Source: CAZCTC01 sp964501335
GTDB taxonomy: Bacteria > Chloroflexota > Anaerolineae > B4-G1 > SLSP01
Direction of reading: 5' to 3'
Length of the DNA: 64,000 nt
Assembly: GCA_964501335.1 (NCBI GenBank)
Contig: CAZCTC010000008.1
Coordinates: forward strand, 1-64,000
Below the pieces are notes generated by a model, which did no database searches, was not told the DNA's origin, and saw only the letters and a list, made by a program, of their open reading frames with translations. Shown one piece after another: positions 21,001 through 29,285 of the stretch (position 1 is its first letter; every line of letters starts with the position of its first letter). The position numbers were made by a program, and so were the translations under genes.

Positions 21001-23105
21001 CGCTGAACGATGAAGTGGTGCAAAAAGAACATTACCATCTTACCCTGGCAACTGGAGAGGAGCGGATTATGACCATTTCCGCTGCTCCAGTATGTGAGGG
21101 CGAACAAATCATAGGAGCGGTAATGGTCTCGCGTGATGTGACCGAACAGGAACAGCTGATACAGCAGTTGGATCATGCGCGGCAGATATCCCGCCAGCAG
21201 GCGGATAAATGGAATGCCGTTTTCAATTCCATGACCGATGCCGTGCTGCTTTATGACGTTACGGGGAGGCTGGTCAGTGTCAACCCTGAAGCAACCCGGC
21301 TCTATGGGACAGAAGATCTGATTAGTTACAGCCGGGAGCGTTTCATCCGAGATTCTCGCTTTCGTTATCCGGATGGACGGCTGCTGGAACGGATGGAAGA
21401 GGCTCCTTCTTCGCGCGCTTTACAGGGCAAAACGGTGGCCCATGAGCGGTTTGTTTTTACCAATGTGCAAGGCAAAGATGTCACCGTGATGATCTCGGCT
21501 TCACCACTCTATGAAGACGATCAGGTGATTGGGGCCGTAGCCGTCTGGCACGATGTGACAGAACGGGAGCAACTTTTGCAACAGCTAAAAGAGGAGCATT
21601 TGCGCGCTGAAACACGGGCGGAGGAATCTCAACAACAGGCCCGGTGGCTGACGGCCGTTTTAGATTCCGTTATTGATATGATTCTCATCGTCGATGCGAA
21701 CGGGCAGATTGTCCATAGCAACCCTGCGGCGATCGAATTCTTCGGGTTTGATCCGGCCCTGGTGGATCGTAAAGATCTTGCCCGGATAAAAAAGTTCAGC
21801 CATCTGGATGGCCGGCCCGTTCGTCCTGAAGAACTGCCCCTCTCCCGGACCTTGAAAGGTGAAGCGCTCCAGACGGAAACCTACCGGGTTACCCATGAGG
21901 GAGGAAGGGGCTCCTACCTCTCGATTTCCACCTCGGCCATCCGGCGGGAGGGAAAGATCATCGGTGCTGTTACTGCCTGGCGAGATGTCACCGAACAGGA
22001 GCAATTGTTGCAGGAGGTGGAGCAGAACCGGCGATTGTTACAGACTTTGATCGATACGATTCCTTTGCCGGTGATTTTTGCCGATTCTCAGAGAATCGTA
22101 CGCGTGGCCAACTCGCCGGCTCAACAGATCTGGCAACATCCTCTGATTGGAGAATCCTGGGACACTTTGATTGGGGCCCTGGAGTATTGGGATCCCGAAA
22201 CTGGAGGGAAAATTCCTCCAGAAACGGGACCTCTCTCGCGAGCGTTGCGGGGCGAAACTATCCAGGATTTTGAAGTGCTGTTGGTCCAGAAGAATGGAAA
22301 TCGTTCCCCTATATTGTGCCATGCGGCTCCGGTGGTGATGGGAGGTCAGGTCGTGGGCGCTATTCTGGTGGGGCAGGATCTTACCCGCTTAAAGGAAGCC
22401 GATCGCATCAAAGATCAGTTTATGGCGATGGTTTCGCATGATTTGCGTTCCCCGCTGGCGACAATTCAGGGTTGGGCGATGATGGCCCAGGAATCTGTCA
22501 ATGATCCGGCTATCATTCAGAAGGCGACGGAATTGATTTTAAAGAGTGTCCAGACTCAGCAGCGGCTGATCAACGATCTGCTGGATTCGGCGGCCCTGAT
22601 GGCGGGCTCTCTGCGAGTTTCGCCGGAGGTGCAGAAACTGCAACCGATTGTGGAACTGGTTTGCCAGGGGGCCCAGGCTACCGGGGCGGAAAAAGGGATC
22701 ACCTTGCAGTGGGAACTCTCTTCTGAACCTTTATGGGCCGCGGTGGATAGCGTACGTTTACAGCAGATTCTGGGCAATCTAATTGCCAATGCCTATAAGT
22801 TTACCTCGAAGGGCGGGCAGGTGGAAATACGGCTGGAGCGGGAAGCGGATCAGGCTGTCCTGACAGTGCAGGATACGGGACGGGGGATCTCGCCAGATCA
22901 CCTGCCGCACATTTTCGAGCGCTTCTACAGTCAGGCCGGGGCGCAGCCGCCCAGCAGTCGGAGTCTGGGGTTGGGGCTGGCGATTGTCAAGGCCTTGGTA
23001 GAACTCCAGAGTGGAACGGTGAGCGCCTGGAGTGAAGGAGAACAGCGGGGCAGTACCTTTACGGTACGGTTCCCGCTGGCGGAAGATTCCAGGGCCGTAA
23101 GATAA
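18078..23105 (+). CDS. Very large sensor histidine kinase: MEDS domain plus nine PAS domains
   Basis: ATG 18078 lies 9 nt after GGAGG; a TTG nine bases earlier would abut the RBS. The 1675-residue soluble protein has an N-terminal MEDS domain (about 10-130, HLGVIYEQPEERVEVLIPF), nine PAS domains whose cores start near residues 205, 344, 489, 633, 770, 915, 1052, 1198 and 1327, a HisKA domain with His1454 in MVSHDLRSPL, and HATPase_c (about 1560-1670, LGNLIANAYKF and DTGRGIS). MEDS occurs in DcmR-type sensors of small organic compounds. PAS3-PAS8 are clearly duplicated two by two. No membrane segment and no adjacent response regulator are seen. Confidence 0.92.
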   Translation: MEAPHVVLDVSDIKPGGHLGVIYEQPEERVEVLIPFIEAGLKHGERIWLTLDLGLEQISQRLAVSGMNVEACLALGQLVFSPIPLSEYTEEGINNQLREETLRALADGYSGLRVALENKNSPTDFPPRFEEDFTTELNFLADYPCTVLSLYSHAGLNENRLWKLLTRHSAVVTTVNGNAMSELHPVENRPALSAQWYEEVTHIGPDLFVMLDQDLHCIYWDATTAAVTGILAGEALGRPFEELLPQLKDTLIDQAFRKVLTQGEPQSFEFEYQRAGRVYFFEISVYPIGRGISVFADEITARKQSEQTLCENQEQLDRERQRAEDLVREAQKQIEKWNTILDTLAESVVIVDAQGNPVKANLAAVRLLGLDPTRTSLEERTKRIQVRCADGCSATDREGFPSARALQGETIVGGQYRITNAQGREISVIVSAAPLYEEGRVAGAVIVWHDMTEREQFFQQAEQERQRGERLAAEVQHEAEQSKAIFSALTDLVILVDAEGKMIAANPAATHFFGEDPTRADRATLGHKMAVRNLDGQLIGLAEFPSSRALRGEVVKEGRFRVRRPEGSDAIVEISAAPIWEAGKITGAVSIWRDVTEKEQLLQQVEVERQRAEVQAQEARKQAQWLEAVINAMTDVVVIVDAEGQVIRTNPVAREVFGYDPVQADRLTVAQGIHMRHLDGRPLIREELPTYRAQHGRVVQRERYRFTDREGEEQFMTTSASPVYESEQLMGAVAVWRNVTEHEQQLQQIEIECHQAQHEAEQLNLIFSAITDVVIVMDEKGKMIAANPAAVRFFGGDPAQFDRETLGKKVKVSHLDGRPMRIEEYPASRCLKSGEPVLNEPYRIHNAEGQMLTLNFSAVPLRSGDRITGAVSVWHDITEREQLLQQVESERERAEVLALETRKQAQWLEAVINAITDVVVIVDTQGRIVQVNPAASEFFGIDFTTVDRDTLARQMQVRHLDGRPLIKGEFPSTRALNDEVVQKEHYHLTLATGEERIMTISAAPVCEGEQIIGAVMVSRDVTEQEQLIQQLDHARQISRQQADKWNAVFNSMTDAVLLYDVTGRLVSVNPEATRLYGTEDLISYSRERFIRDSRFRYPDGRLLERMEEAPSSRALQGKTVAHERFVFTNVQGKDVTVMISASPLYEDDQVIGAVAVWHDVTEREQLLQQLKEEHLRAETRAEESQQQARWLTAVLDSVIDMILIVDANGQIVHSNPAAIEFFGFDPALVDRKDLARIKKFSHLDGRPVRPEELPLSRTLKGEALQTETYRVTHEGGRGSYLSISTSAIRREGKIIGAVTAWRDVTEQEQLLQEVEQNRRLLQTLIDTIPLPVIFADSQRIVRVANSPAQQIWQHPLIGESWDTLIGALEYWDPETGGKIPPETGPLSRALRGETIQDFEVLLVQKNGNRSPILCHAAPVVMGGQVVGAILVGQDLTRLKEADRIKDQFMAMVSHDLRSPLATIQGWAMMAQESVNDPAIIQKATELILKSVQTQQRLINDLLDSAALMAGSLRVSPEVQKLQPIVELVCQGAQATGAEKGITLQWELSSEPLWAAVDSVRLQQILGNLIANAYKFTSKGGQVEIRLEREADQAVLTVQDTGRGISPDHLPHIFERFYSQAGAQPPSSRSLGLGLAIVKALVELQSGTVSAWSEGEQRGSTFTVRFPLAEDSRAVR

Positions 23106-23263
23106 GAAAACGATCGATTGTTTACGCTCAAAAACCCGGAATCGGTTTTTAGCGACCTGTGCGGTTGTTCATGAAAGTGGATTAAAAACGGTTTTTGCGT
23201 CCCGCAACAGGTGCTTTCCTGGTGAAAAGCGACGCGCTGAAGGGGGGGAGGATGTTTTTTATT

Positions 23264-23308
23264 CATATTTTCGGCGGCTTCAGAAAGCCGCCGAAAATAT
23301 GGGCTTTT
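23264..23308. repeat. Perfect 17-bp hairpin at a gene-truncation junction
   Basis: CATATTTTCGGCGGCTT (23264-23280) pairs with AAGCCGCCGAAAATATG (23285-23301), loop CAGA, followed by GGCTTTTTTT. It could end the kinase transcript, 159 nt after its stop. The arm core is shared with the hairpins at 5192 and 37993. Its 3' edge touches the point where AHSA1 homology begins. Confidence 0.7.
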
Positions 23309-23312
23309 TTTC

Positions 23313-23756
23313 AAAATCCCCCGGCGGATGGTGTTTAAAGCCTGGACGAACGCTGAAGATGTGAAGTGCTGGTGGGGCCCTCAGGATTTTACTACCCCAT
23401 TTTGCAGGATCGATTTTCGTCCCGGCGGCATATTCCACTACTGTAAGCAATCCCCCGAAAGTTGTGAATTTTGGGGGAAGGGTATCTATCATAAGATTGT
23501 AGTGCCGGAACAGATTGTGTACACGGATTTCTTTTCCGATGAGAAGGGGAATCTGGTATCCCCAGTGTATTACGGGATGAGTTTAACCTGGCCGATAGAG
23601 ACTTTGATGAGTGTAACTTTTACGGAGGATGTGCACGGCACAAGAGTTGTTTTACAATCTTCCGGCATCCCGGTCGGAATGGAACGCGATTTGACCGCAA
23701 CAGCCTGGAGAGAATCTTTGCAGCGATTGGATGAATATCTTCTTGGGCAAAGTTGA
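23313..23756 (+). pseudogene. N-terminally truncated AHSA1/SRPBCC (activator of Hsp90-like) domain protein
   Basis: The frame reads IPRRMVFKAWTNAEDVKCWW, then GPQDFTTPFCRIDFRPGG, FHYCKQSP, VTFTEDVHGTRVVLQSSG and a C-terminal RESLQRLDEYL helix, which is the SRPBCC fold of AHSA1-like proteins. Family members usually have 15-20 more residues at the N-terminus (the first beta strand), and here that part is replaced by the hairpin at 23264. The ATG at 23328 has no convincing RBS. It is most likely inactive, although about 140 residues are intact. Confidence 0.7.
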
Positions 23757-23778
23757 AAGGTGTTTTGATCGGTGCTGA

Positions 23779-23819
23779 CAACTTCCCTTTCCTGCCGCCG
23801 GTGCAGGAAAGGGAAGTTG
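23779..23819. repeat. Perfect 17-bp hairpin at the end of a truncated racemase gene
   Basis: CAACTTCCCTTTCCTGC (23779-23795) is exactly complementary to GCAGGAAAGGGAAGTTG (23803-23819), loop of 7 nt. It lies between the convergent AHSA1 and racemase remnants, where it can act as a terminator, and it begins where the racemase homology is lost. Confidence 0.65.
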
Positions 23820-24072
23820 TTGGTAAGAGAAAAAACGCTTTAAGCTGGGTGGCTTCTCCTAAAATCATTTTTAGACTTTGCGTGTAGTTGTGGATGATAG
23901 TGGATTCGCCACGGACCAGGGCGGTTTCGATATTGGCCGGCATGGGAACGCTATAGACTATCATACGGGGCAATTGCCCCTGCCCATATTGGGCAACTCG
24001 TTCGATAACAGACGTATAGAAGTCTGAGGTCGGCCGAGGGCCGAGCCCACCGACAACACCTAAAGTATTCAT
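23820..24072 (-). pseudogene. Aspartate/glutamate racemase-family protein, N-terminal fragment
   Basis: From ATG 24072 (AGGAG upstream) about 80 residues match the N-terminus of Asp/Glu racemase-family proteins: MNTLGVVGGLGPRPTSDFY, then PRMIVYSVPMPANIETALV and KMILGEATQLKA. The family is normally about 230 residues with two catalytic cysteines; the sequence breaks just before the first (expected in a PCNT-like motif, where FFLLPTTSL is read). The remaining frame runs antisense through the AHSA1 remnant. No activity is expected. Confidence 0.75.
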
Positions 24073-24142
24073 CTGGATCTCCTGAAAAACATTTTCCCTT
24101 TCCGGGGATATGAAATTGTGGGTTGAATGAGGATTCCTCCCC

Positions 24143-25039
24143 TCAATAGGACTTCTCTAGGGTCCATAGCTGCCCCAGGTGGGTATCCCAATATTCCGGC
24201 TGGAGGCGTCGGCATCCTGCCGAGGGGGTGAAATTGAGCCCTCTTGCATAGATGATTCCGAGGATATTATAAAGATCAACGCGCACGAACCCGAAACCGG
24301 CGGAAAGCTCGGCGGCCACAGAGAGCATTTCCTCAAGGTTAACCGGTTGGGGAAAGTCACGATTTTCAAAGTTATCCCGATAAAAAAAGGAAATTTTTTC
24401 CCATTGTGGGGTATAAAAAGGGTTGATATTTTGGAAACGGTTATCGACCTGGATCAATTCCGGTTTTCCATTGAAACACCAAACGTAATAGTCCAGGGGC
24501 CCGTCGCGATAACCATCGCAACGTAATTCTTCGATGAGGATCTGCCGGGGGATGCCGTAATACTGGGGTTCACGCCAGGTCCAATAACGGTTTTTTCTGA
24601 GGGCGGTGGAAAGTTCCTGAATGATCTGGTCACGGTTATGAGGGGTTTCTGGAAGGATAGGATTTCCATAACCATGATTGGTCTGGAGGATAACTTTGGC
24701 TGGAAGGGCCTCAAAGGGAATTCGATGAGGATCCGTGCCATGCCATAACAGCCTGAGGAGGTATTTTTCTCCCACCGTAGCTTGGATATAGTTTCTTGCC
24801 AGATATTTATCGGTCAGACGGGTCACTGTGGGACAACCCTTGCGATGCATCATGACCATGCGATGGTACAACTTCTCGGTAAACAGTTGAGGGGCTTCGA
24901 GATTGAGCTTTTTCTCGTGAATCTGGAAATAGCGCTCCCTTAGAATTTTTTCTCCGGTCTGTTTTCGAAACAAATATCGTTTGAGAGCTTGAATGCGTTC
25001 ATTCAGGCTCATCCTGAAATAATTTTTACAGAAATCCAT
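24143..25039 (-). CDS. TupA-like ATP-grasp family protein, second tandem copy
   Basis: ATG 25039 is chosen because it gives an N-terminus colinear with the paralogue upstream and has GGGAGG 13 nt before it. The 298-residue protein has the TupA-like ATP-grasp pattern: ERYFQIHEKKLNLEAPQLFT with EKLYHRMVMMHRKG, TDKYLARNYI, LPAKVILQTNHGYGNPIL, IPRQILIEELRCDG, PLDYYVWCFNGKPELIQVD and GFGFVRVDLYNI. TupA-type proteins are encoded in capsule or teichuronopeptide loci and are thought to ligate an amino acid or sugar acid to a polymer. No polysaccharide cluster is adjacent. It lies 43 nt after its paralogue, so the pair is likely an operon. Confidence 0.82.
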   Translation of the reverse strand: MDFCKNYFRMSLNERIQALKRYLFRKQTGEKILRERYFQIHEKKLNLEAPQLFTEKLYHRMVMMHRKGCPTVTRLTDKYLARNYIQATVGEKYLLRLLWHGTDPHRIPFEALPAKVILQTNHGYGNPILPETPHNRDQIIQELSTALRKNRYWTWREPQYYGIPRQILIEELRCDGYRDGPLDYYVWCFNGKPELIQVDNRFQNINPFYTPQWEKISFFYRDNFENRDFPQPVNLEEMLSVAAELSAGFGFVRVDLYNILGIIYARGLNFTPSAGCRRLQPEYWDTHLGQLWTLEKSY

Positions 25040-25082
25040 TTTAAAGAACCAACCTCCCTTGATTGGTGGGGGGAGTATGACA

Positions 25083-25985
25083 TCAATAGGATTCATCCAG
25101 AGTCCAGAGGGCTCCCAGTTTTGCATCCCATTGCGAGGGCTGGAGCATTAACGTTCCTGCCGTAGGGGTAAAGGTCACCTCCCCAAAATAAATTCTGCCC
25201 GAGACGTTGTAAAGATCGACCCGCACAAACCCGAATCCCGCGGAAAGGGCGCCGGCTACCCATAGCATCTCCTCCAGGTTGGCCGGTTTCGGCACTTCTC
25301 GTTCCCTGTCATAGTCGTTCTTCTGGTAGAAGATGGGGACTCGCTCCCAATTGCTGTCGTAGAAAGTGTGCAGGGTGTACCCGCGATTGTCCATCTGGAC
25401 CATTTCAGGCTTTCCATTGAAACACCACCAGCGATAGTCCAGCGGCCCGTCGCTGTAGCCGTCATTGAGGAGTTCTTCGATAACGATTTTTGGGGGGATA
25501 TTGTAATATTGAGATTCGCGGCGTTTCCAGTAGTAGTTGTGTTTTAGAGATTGCGAAAGTTCCGCAATGATCTTGTCTCGGTCGAAGGGAGCTTCCAGGA
25601 TGATTTTGCATCCGCTGCCGTGGTTGGTTTTGGCGATGGATTGGGCGGGAAGCGAATCAAAGGGGATTTTGTGGGGATCTGACCCATGCCATAGCAAATT
25701 AGTGAGGTGTTGGGGACCGACGGTCGCGCTGACATACTCCCTGGCCCGATATTTGTCGGCCAGCCAGGTCATGCGGGGACAACCCTTGCGATGCATCATG
25801 ACCATGCGGTGGAACAACTTTTCACTGAACAGTTGGGGATTTTCGAGATTGAGTTTTCTACCGTAGAGTTGAAGGTATCTCTCTTGGATCCATTTTTCGC
25901 CTTCACGTTTTCGAAAGAGGCAACTTTTGACTTTCTGAAAGTTTTCGGCCAGATTGAGGATAAAGCGGTTTTTGGGAATATCCAT
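25083..25985 (-). CDS. TupA-like ATP-grasp family protein, first tandem copy
   Basis: The ATG at 25985 is preceded by CAGGGAGG. The 300-residue protein is colinear with the next gene along its full length and visibly about half identical: RYLQLYGRKLNLENPQLFSE, HRMVMMHRKGCP, ADKYRAREYVSATVGPQHL, LPAQSIAKTNHGSGCKIIL, PPKIVIEELLNDGYSDGPLD, WWCFNGKPEMVQMDNRGYT and FGFVRVDLYNVSG. The end LGALWTLDESY matches LGQLWTLEKSY of the partner. ATP-grasp folding and carboxylate-amine ligation are family knowledge; the substrate is unknown. Copies diverge in their N-termini and in the basic linker around residue 20. Confidence 0.83.
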   Translation of the reverse strand: MDIPKNRFILNLAENFQKVKSCLFRKREGEKWIQERYLQLYGRKLNLENPQLFSEKLFHRMVMMHRKGCPRMTWLADKYRAREYVSATVGPQHLTNLLWHGSDPHKIPFDSLPAQSIAKTNHGSGCKIILEAPFDRDKIIAELSQSLKHNYYWKRRESQYYNIPPKIVIEELLNDGYSDGPLDYRWWCFNGKPEMVQMDNRGYTLHTFYDSNWERVPIFYQKNDYDREREVPKPANLEEMLWVAGALSAGFGFVRVDLYNVSGRIYFGEVTFTPTAGTLMLQPSQWDAKLGALWTLDESY

Positions 25986-26137
25986 TTGAACGACTTCCTC
26001 CCTGTTTCGGTTTCAAAGGTTGTAGCTCGAATCAGATCGATATTAATGACCGATATAATTTTAATTGGTTTTTTCGTTTTTTATTACGAGATTGTCGTTG
26101 TAGATACAGATCAGAGGTTGATATCTATCGTGGTTTT

Positions 26138-26180
26138 AAAGCCCGCCGGCAGTCGAAATGACTGCCGGCGGGCTTTTCTC
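26138..26180. terminator. Perfect 17-bp terminator hairpin
   Basis: AAAGCCCGCCGGCAGTC (26138-26154) pairs with GACTGCCGGCGGGCTTT (26160-26176), loop of 5 nt, with T runs at both ends. It follows the stop of the minus-strand SSB-like remnant. Confidence 0.75.
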
Positions 26181-26184
26181 TGCT

Positions 26185-26590
26185 TTACTCCGCCGTCACG
26201 GCTTCAACCCGCCGCCTCTTTCTCTTCTGTCTCCGCTCCGGCTTCTCCGCAATCTCCCAGCTCAGCACCACCACTTCCAACGTCTCCAGGGCCTTCTTGA
26301 CCGCGCCCTCGTCGGGATTCGCAATTCGTTCCAGGGCCCGCTTCAACGTTTCCTCCGTGTCGCGCTGCTGAATCAATCCCTGCACCCGGATGTAATCGCC
26401 CTTCTTGGGCAGGTCAGCCCGACGCGCCAGGAAATAGTTAAACCGCACCGACACGGCGTCGAAGTTCTTGCCGTCGGGATTTCCCGGCATCCCGGGACGC
26501 CGGGGCATCGCCAGACGCAGGCAGGTGTCGCCGTTCAGATTCTACTGGCCGACCACGGCCCCTTCTAAAACCACTGCGTTGTTTGAAGGC
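26185..26590 (-). pseudogene. SSB-like OB-fold protein gene interrupted by an in-frame TAG
   Basis: The minus strand reads NNAVVLEGAVVGQ, then TAG, then NLNGDTCLRLAMPRRPG, KNFDAVSVRFNYFLARRADL, KKGDYIRVQGLIQQRD, a helical segment and a basic tail PERRQKRKRRR. The strands on both sides of the stop are in one frame and read as a single OB-fold-like domain, which points to one nonsense change. No start codon remains upstream. A shorter product from ATG 26508 would lack the first strands. Likeness to single-strand DNA-binding proteins is based on pattern only; a basic C-terminus is unlike the acidic tail of bacterial SSB. Confidence 0.55.
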
Positions 26591-26755
26591 AGGTCCGCCG
26601 GAAGGCCCGATGGCCTATCCGTGCGCTACAATCAAAAGCAACGGCGCTGAGAAATCGAGGGGCTTATGCCCGGTCCGCGTGGTTGCTACTGTGAAATGAT
26701 CGTTTAAGGGTCGATCCGAAAAATTCTAAAGCAGGGTAAGCGACCGCAAAAGTGG

Positions 26756-26851
26756 TTATTTTTCAGGAACAACTGCAATGGCATCCACTTCTACCAAAAA
26801 ATCGGGATTAGCTAATCCTGCCACAAACATCACCGTGATGGTAGGTGGGTT
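26756..26851 (-). pseudogene. RidA-family C-terminal remnant
   Basis: On the minus strand NPPTITVMFVAGLANPDFLV is followed by EVDAIAVVPEK and a TAA stop. This is the typical RidA (reactive imine deaminase) C-terminus, where the family has GLADPDxLVEIEAIAV. Only about 32 of 130 residues remain. The fragment stops where an unrelated plus-strand remnant begins, so a rearrangement joined them. Confidence 0.7.
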
Positions 26852-26864
26852 AGGTTTTCGTCTG

Positions 26865-27332
26865 AATTGTTCTTATGAATTGACTTTCCCGATATACTCG
26901 ACAAGCTATCAGATATGTCGCGGCGATGCAGTGATAACAAACGGAGTAGAACAGCGTTTTGAACACGGCATCATGTTCTGGAATCAACAAGAGCAAAAAA
27001 TCTATGTCTTGTATATCACACGTTTTCCTCCTCCCCTATGGGAGGTGTACCCGGATGCCTGGACTGTTGACCAACCGGAATTCGATCCCACACTGGTGCC
27101 GCCGGATGGCTTGTATCAACCAGTTCGTGGTTTCGGCTTGCTCTGGCGTACTCATTCTGAAATTCGTGAAAAATTGGGCTGGGCCATAGCCCCTGAAGCC
27201 AGCTATCAGACTGCCATTCAAACCTCGATTCCTGAAAAATATGGCATGAACTACATTTTTACCTATATCAAGGCCCTGAATGGCGGAACGTGGAAATTGT
27301 CTCCCATGATATCGTGGGAATATCTGCCTTAA
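26865..27332 (+). pseudogene. C-terminal fragment of a secreted protein with an LGFP-like wall-associated domain
   Basis: The plus frame from about 26865 reads EQRFEHGIMFWNQQEQKIYV, WEVYPDAWTVDQPEFDPTLV, GLYQPVRGFGLLWRTHSEI and REKLGWAIAPEASYQTAIQT. This pattern (an FERG-x-MIW strand, GLYQPVRGFGxxW, RxxLGWA) is one I associate with LGFP-like C-terminal regions of secreted Chloroflexota proteins. No signal peptide or start remains; the open frame from 26778 uses the antisense of the RidA remnant as its false N-terminus. Confidence 0.6.
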
Positions 27333-27354
27333 CACATTGTTTATAGGTTGAGAT

Positions 27355-29285
27355 TTAGTTCCGAGATTCACTCTCGCGATTACGTGAATGGGTAGTTAGT
27401 TTAATGGAAGTCCAGCTGTTCAGGCCGGGGTCGTAAAGTTCGACCGCAGTGGAAGATTGGGGCTGACTGTCCATCCCGCCGGCGACGAGGACTTTGCCGG
27501 TGGGCAATAAGGTGGCGGTGTGATCCTTGTGGGAGGAGTTCATGTTCGGCCCGGCTGTCCAGCTATTGGCCTGGGGGTCATAGAGTTCGGTGCTGAGGAG
27601 CGCGCTGCCGTATTGGCCGCCGGCGATGAGCACTTTGCCGGTGGGCAAAAGCGTCGCTGTGTGCAAAGAACGCGCGGTGGACATGGCGGCGGCCATCGTC
27701 CAGCTGTTGGTGTTGGGATTATAGATTTCGGCGCTGGGAGAAGTTCCTGCTACGAGGACTTTGCCGTCGGGAAGCAGGGTGGCGGTGTGATTGGCGCGGG
27801 CGGTATTCATGGCGGCGACCGTTATCCAGGTGTTGGTGCCTGGGCTATAGATTTCGACGCTGTTGAGTGCGCTGCCGTTGTTAACGCCGCCGGTGACGAG
27901 GACTTTGCCGTTGGGGAGCAGGGTGGCGGTATGGGACTTGCGGGCGATGCTCATGGCGGCGGCACTCGTCCAGGTGTTGGCGACTGGGTTATATAACTCC
28001 ACGGTGTTGATTGTGCCTCCGTTGTTGACGCCGCCGGCTACCAGAACTTTGCCGTTGGGGAGCAGGGTGGCGCTGTGCATGGAGTGGGCTGTGTTCATGT
28101 TCCCATTGACCGTCCAATTCCCGGCATCGGGATCGGTATAGATTTCGGCACTATTGAGTGACTCATAACCGCTTCCCGGAAGGGCGGGGGCATAGCCCCC
28201 GGCCACCAAGACGCTGCCGTCGAGCAGTAACGTTGCCGAGTGATAGTGGCGTCCGTCGTTCATGGAGCCGATGGTCGTCCAGGCGTTTGTATCTGGATCG
28301 TACATTTCAACGGTGTTGATAGGGGTATAGAGAGCATCTGTCCCGCCTATGATTAGAACTTTGCCGTTGGGCAACAAGGTGGCGGTGTGGTCGCAATGAA
28401 CAACGTCCATAGGCGCGCCCATTGTCCACGTGTTTGTGGCCGGATCGTACAGGTCTGTACTGGATGAGTATTCATCCCCATTGATTTTGCCTCCGGTTAC
28501 CAGGACTTTACCATTGGGTAACAGTGTGGCGGTGTGGTAGGCGCGCGGGGTATTTAAGGGGGTGATAGTTGTCCAGGTCTCGGTCGTGGGATCATAGATT
28601 TCTGCGGTGTTTTGGATTACATCGGAGAAGCCTCCGATGATGAGCACTTTGCCGTCGGGCAATAAAGTTGCGGTGTGACCATAGCGCGGCGTGTTCATGT
28701 CGGCGACTGTTTTCCAGCTATTTGTATTGGGATCATAGATTTCGGCATCGGCAAAAGGATAATCGTAACTGGAGTGCCCCCCACAAATAGGGATTTCATG
28801 TCAATGGAGATGAATCCTCCGGTGACGAGGACTTTGCCGTTGGGTAACAGCGTCATTGTAGGTTTTATCCGGGATATACTCATGGGAGCAGCGGTGGTCC
28901 AGACATTCATTGCCGGATCAAATATTTCTACGCTGTTAGTATCCCTTTCTATCACGAGGACTTTGCCGGTGGGCAACAACACCGCTTTGGGAAAGTTTAA
29001 ATCTTTGTTTATCGAAGCCATGGTGGTCCAGCTGTTGGTGTTGGGATCGTATAGCTCAGTGACTCCATCAGCACCTGTCCCTCCTATAATGAGGACTTTA
29101 CCATTGGGCAATAAGACTGCCGCGTGCTGTTGATGGTGATGGGAACTCATGGATGCCACATTGACCCAGGTCGCCGTAGCGTTCACAGGTTGCGCGGGGA
29201 AGATTCCCAGGAGCATGGCGACGATCAGCAGGCAGTGCCAGGTCCGTATCCAGGGGGACGCAGGGGGGAACGTTTTTTGGTTCAC
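27355..29285 (-). pseudogene. Secreted Kelch-repeat (beta-propeller) protein split by a 1-nt frameshift
   Basis: GTG 29285 (AAGGAG, 6-nt spacer) starts a protein with a signal peptide (CLLIVAMLLGIFPAQPVNA). About twelve Kelch-like repeats of about 50 residues follow, each with a core such as HTATLLPNGKVLVTGG, then a variable part, ELYDPNTNSW and TxxxxM. The first three repeats are in one frame and the rest in another. The switch falls in a run of six C (28777-28782, six G on the coding strand): one more G would give VGGHSSYDYPFADAEIYDPN and restore a single ORF of about 640 residues. It could be a real mutation, a phase-variable tract or a sequencing slip. Twelve repeats suit two six-bladed propellers. 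Confidence 0.75.

Noticed and set aside
23620..23830. C-terminal half of the 150-codon racemase frame as coding
   Set aside because: It runs antisense to the AHSA1 remnant and through a hairpin; racemase homology has already ended.
26778..27332. Single 184-residue hypothetical protein
   Set aside because: Its first 25 codons are the antisense of a RidA C-terminus, so the frame spans a junction between two remnants.
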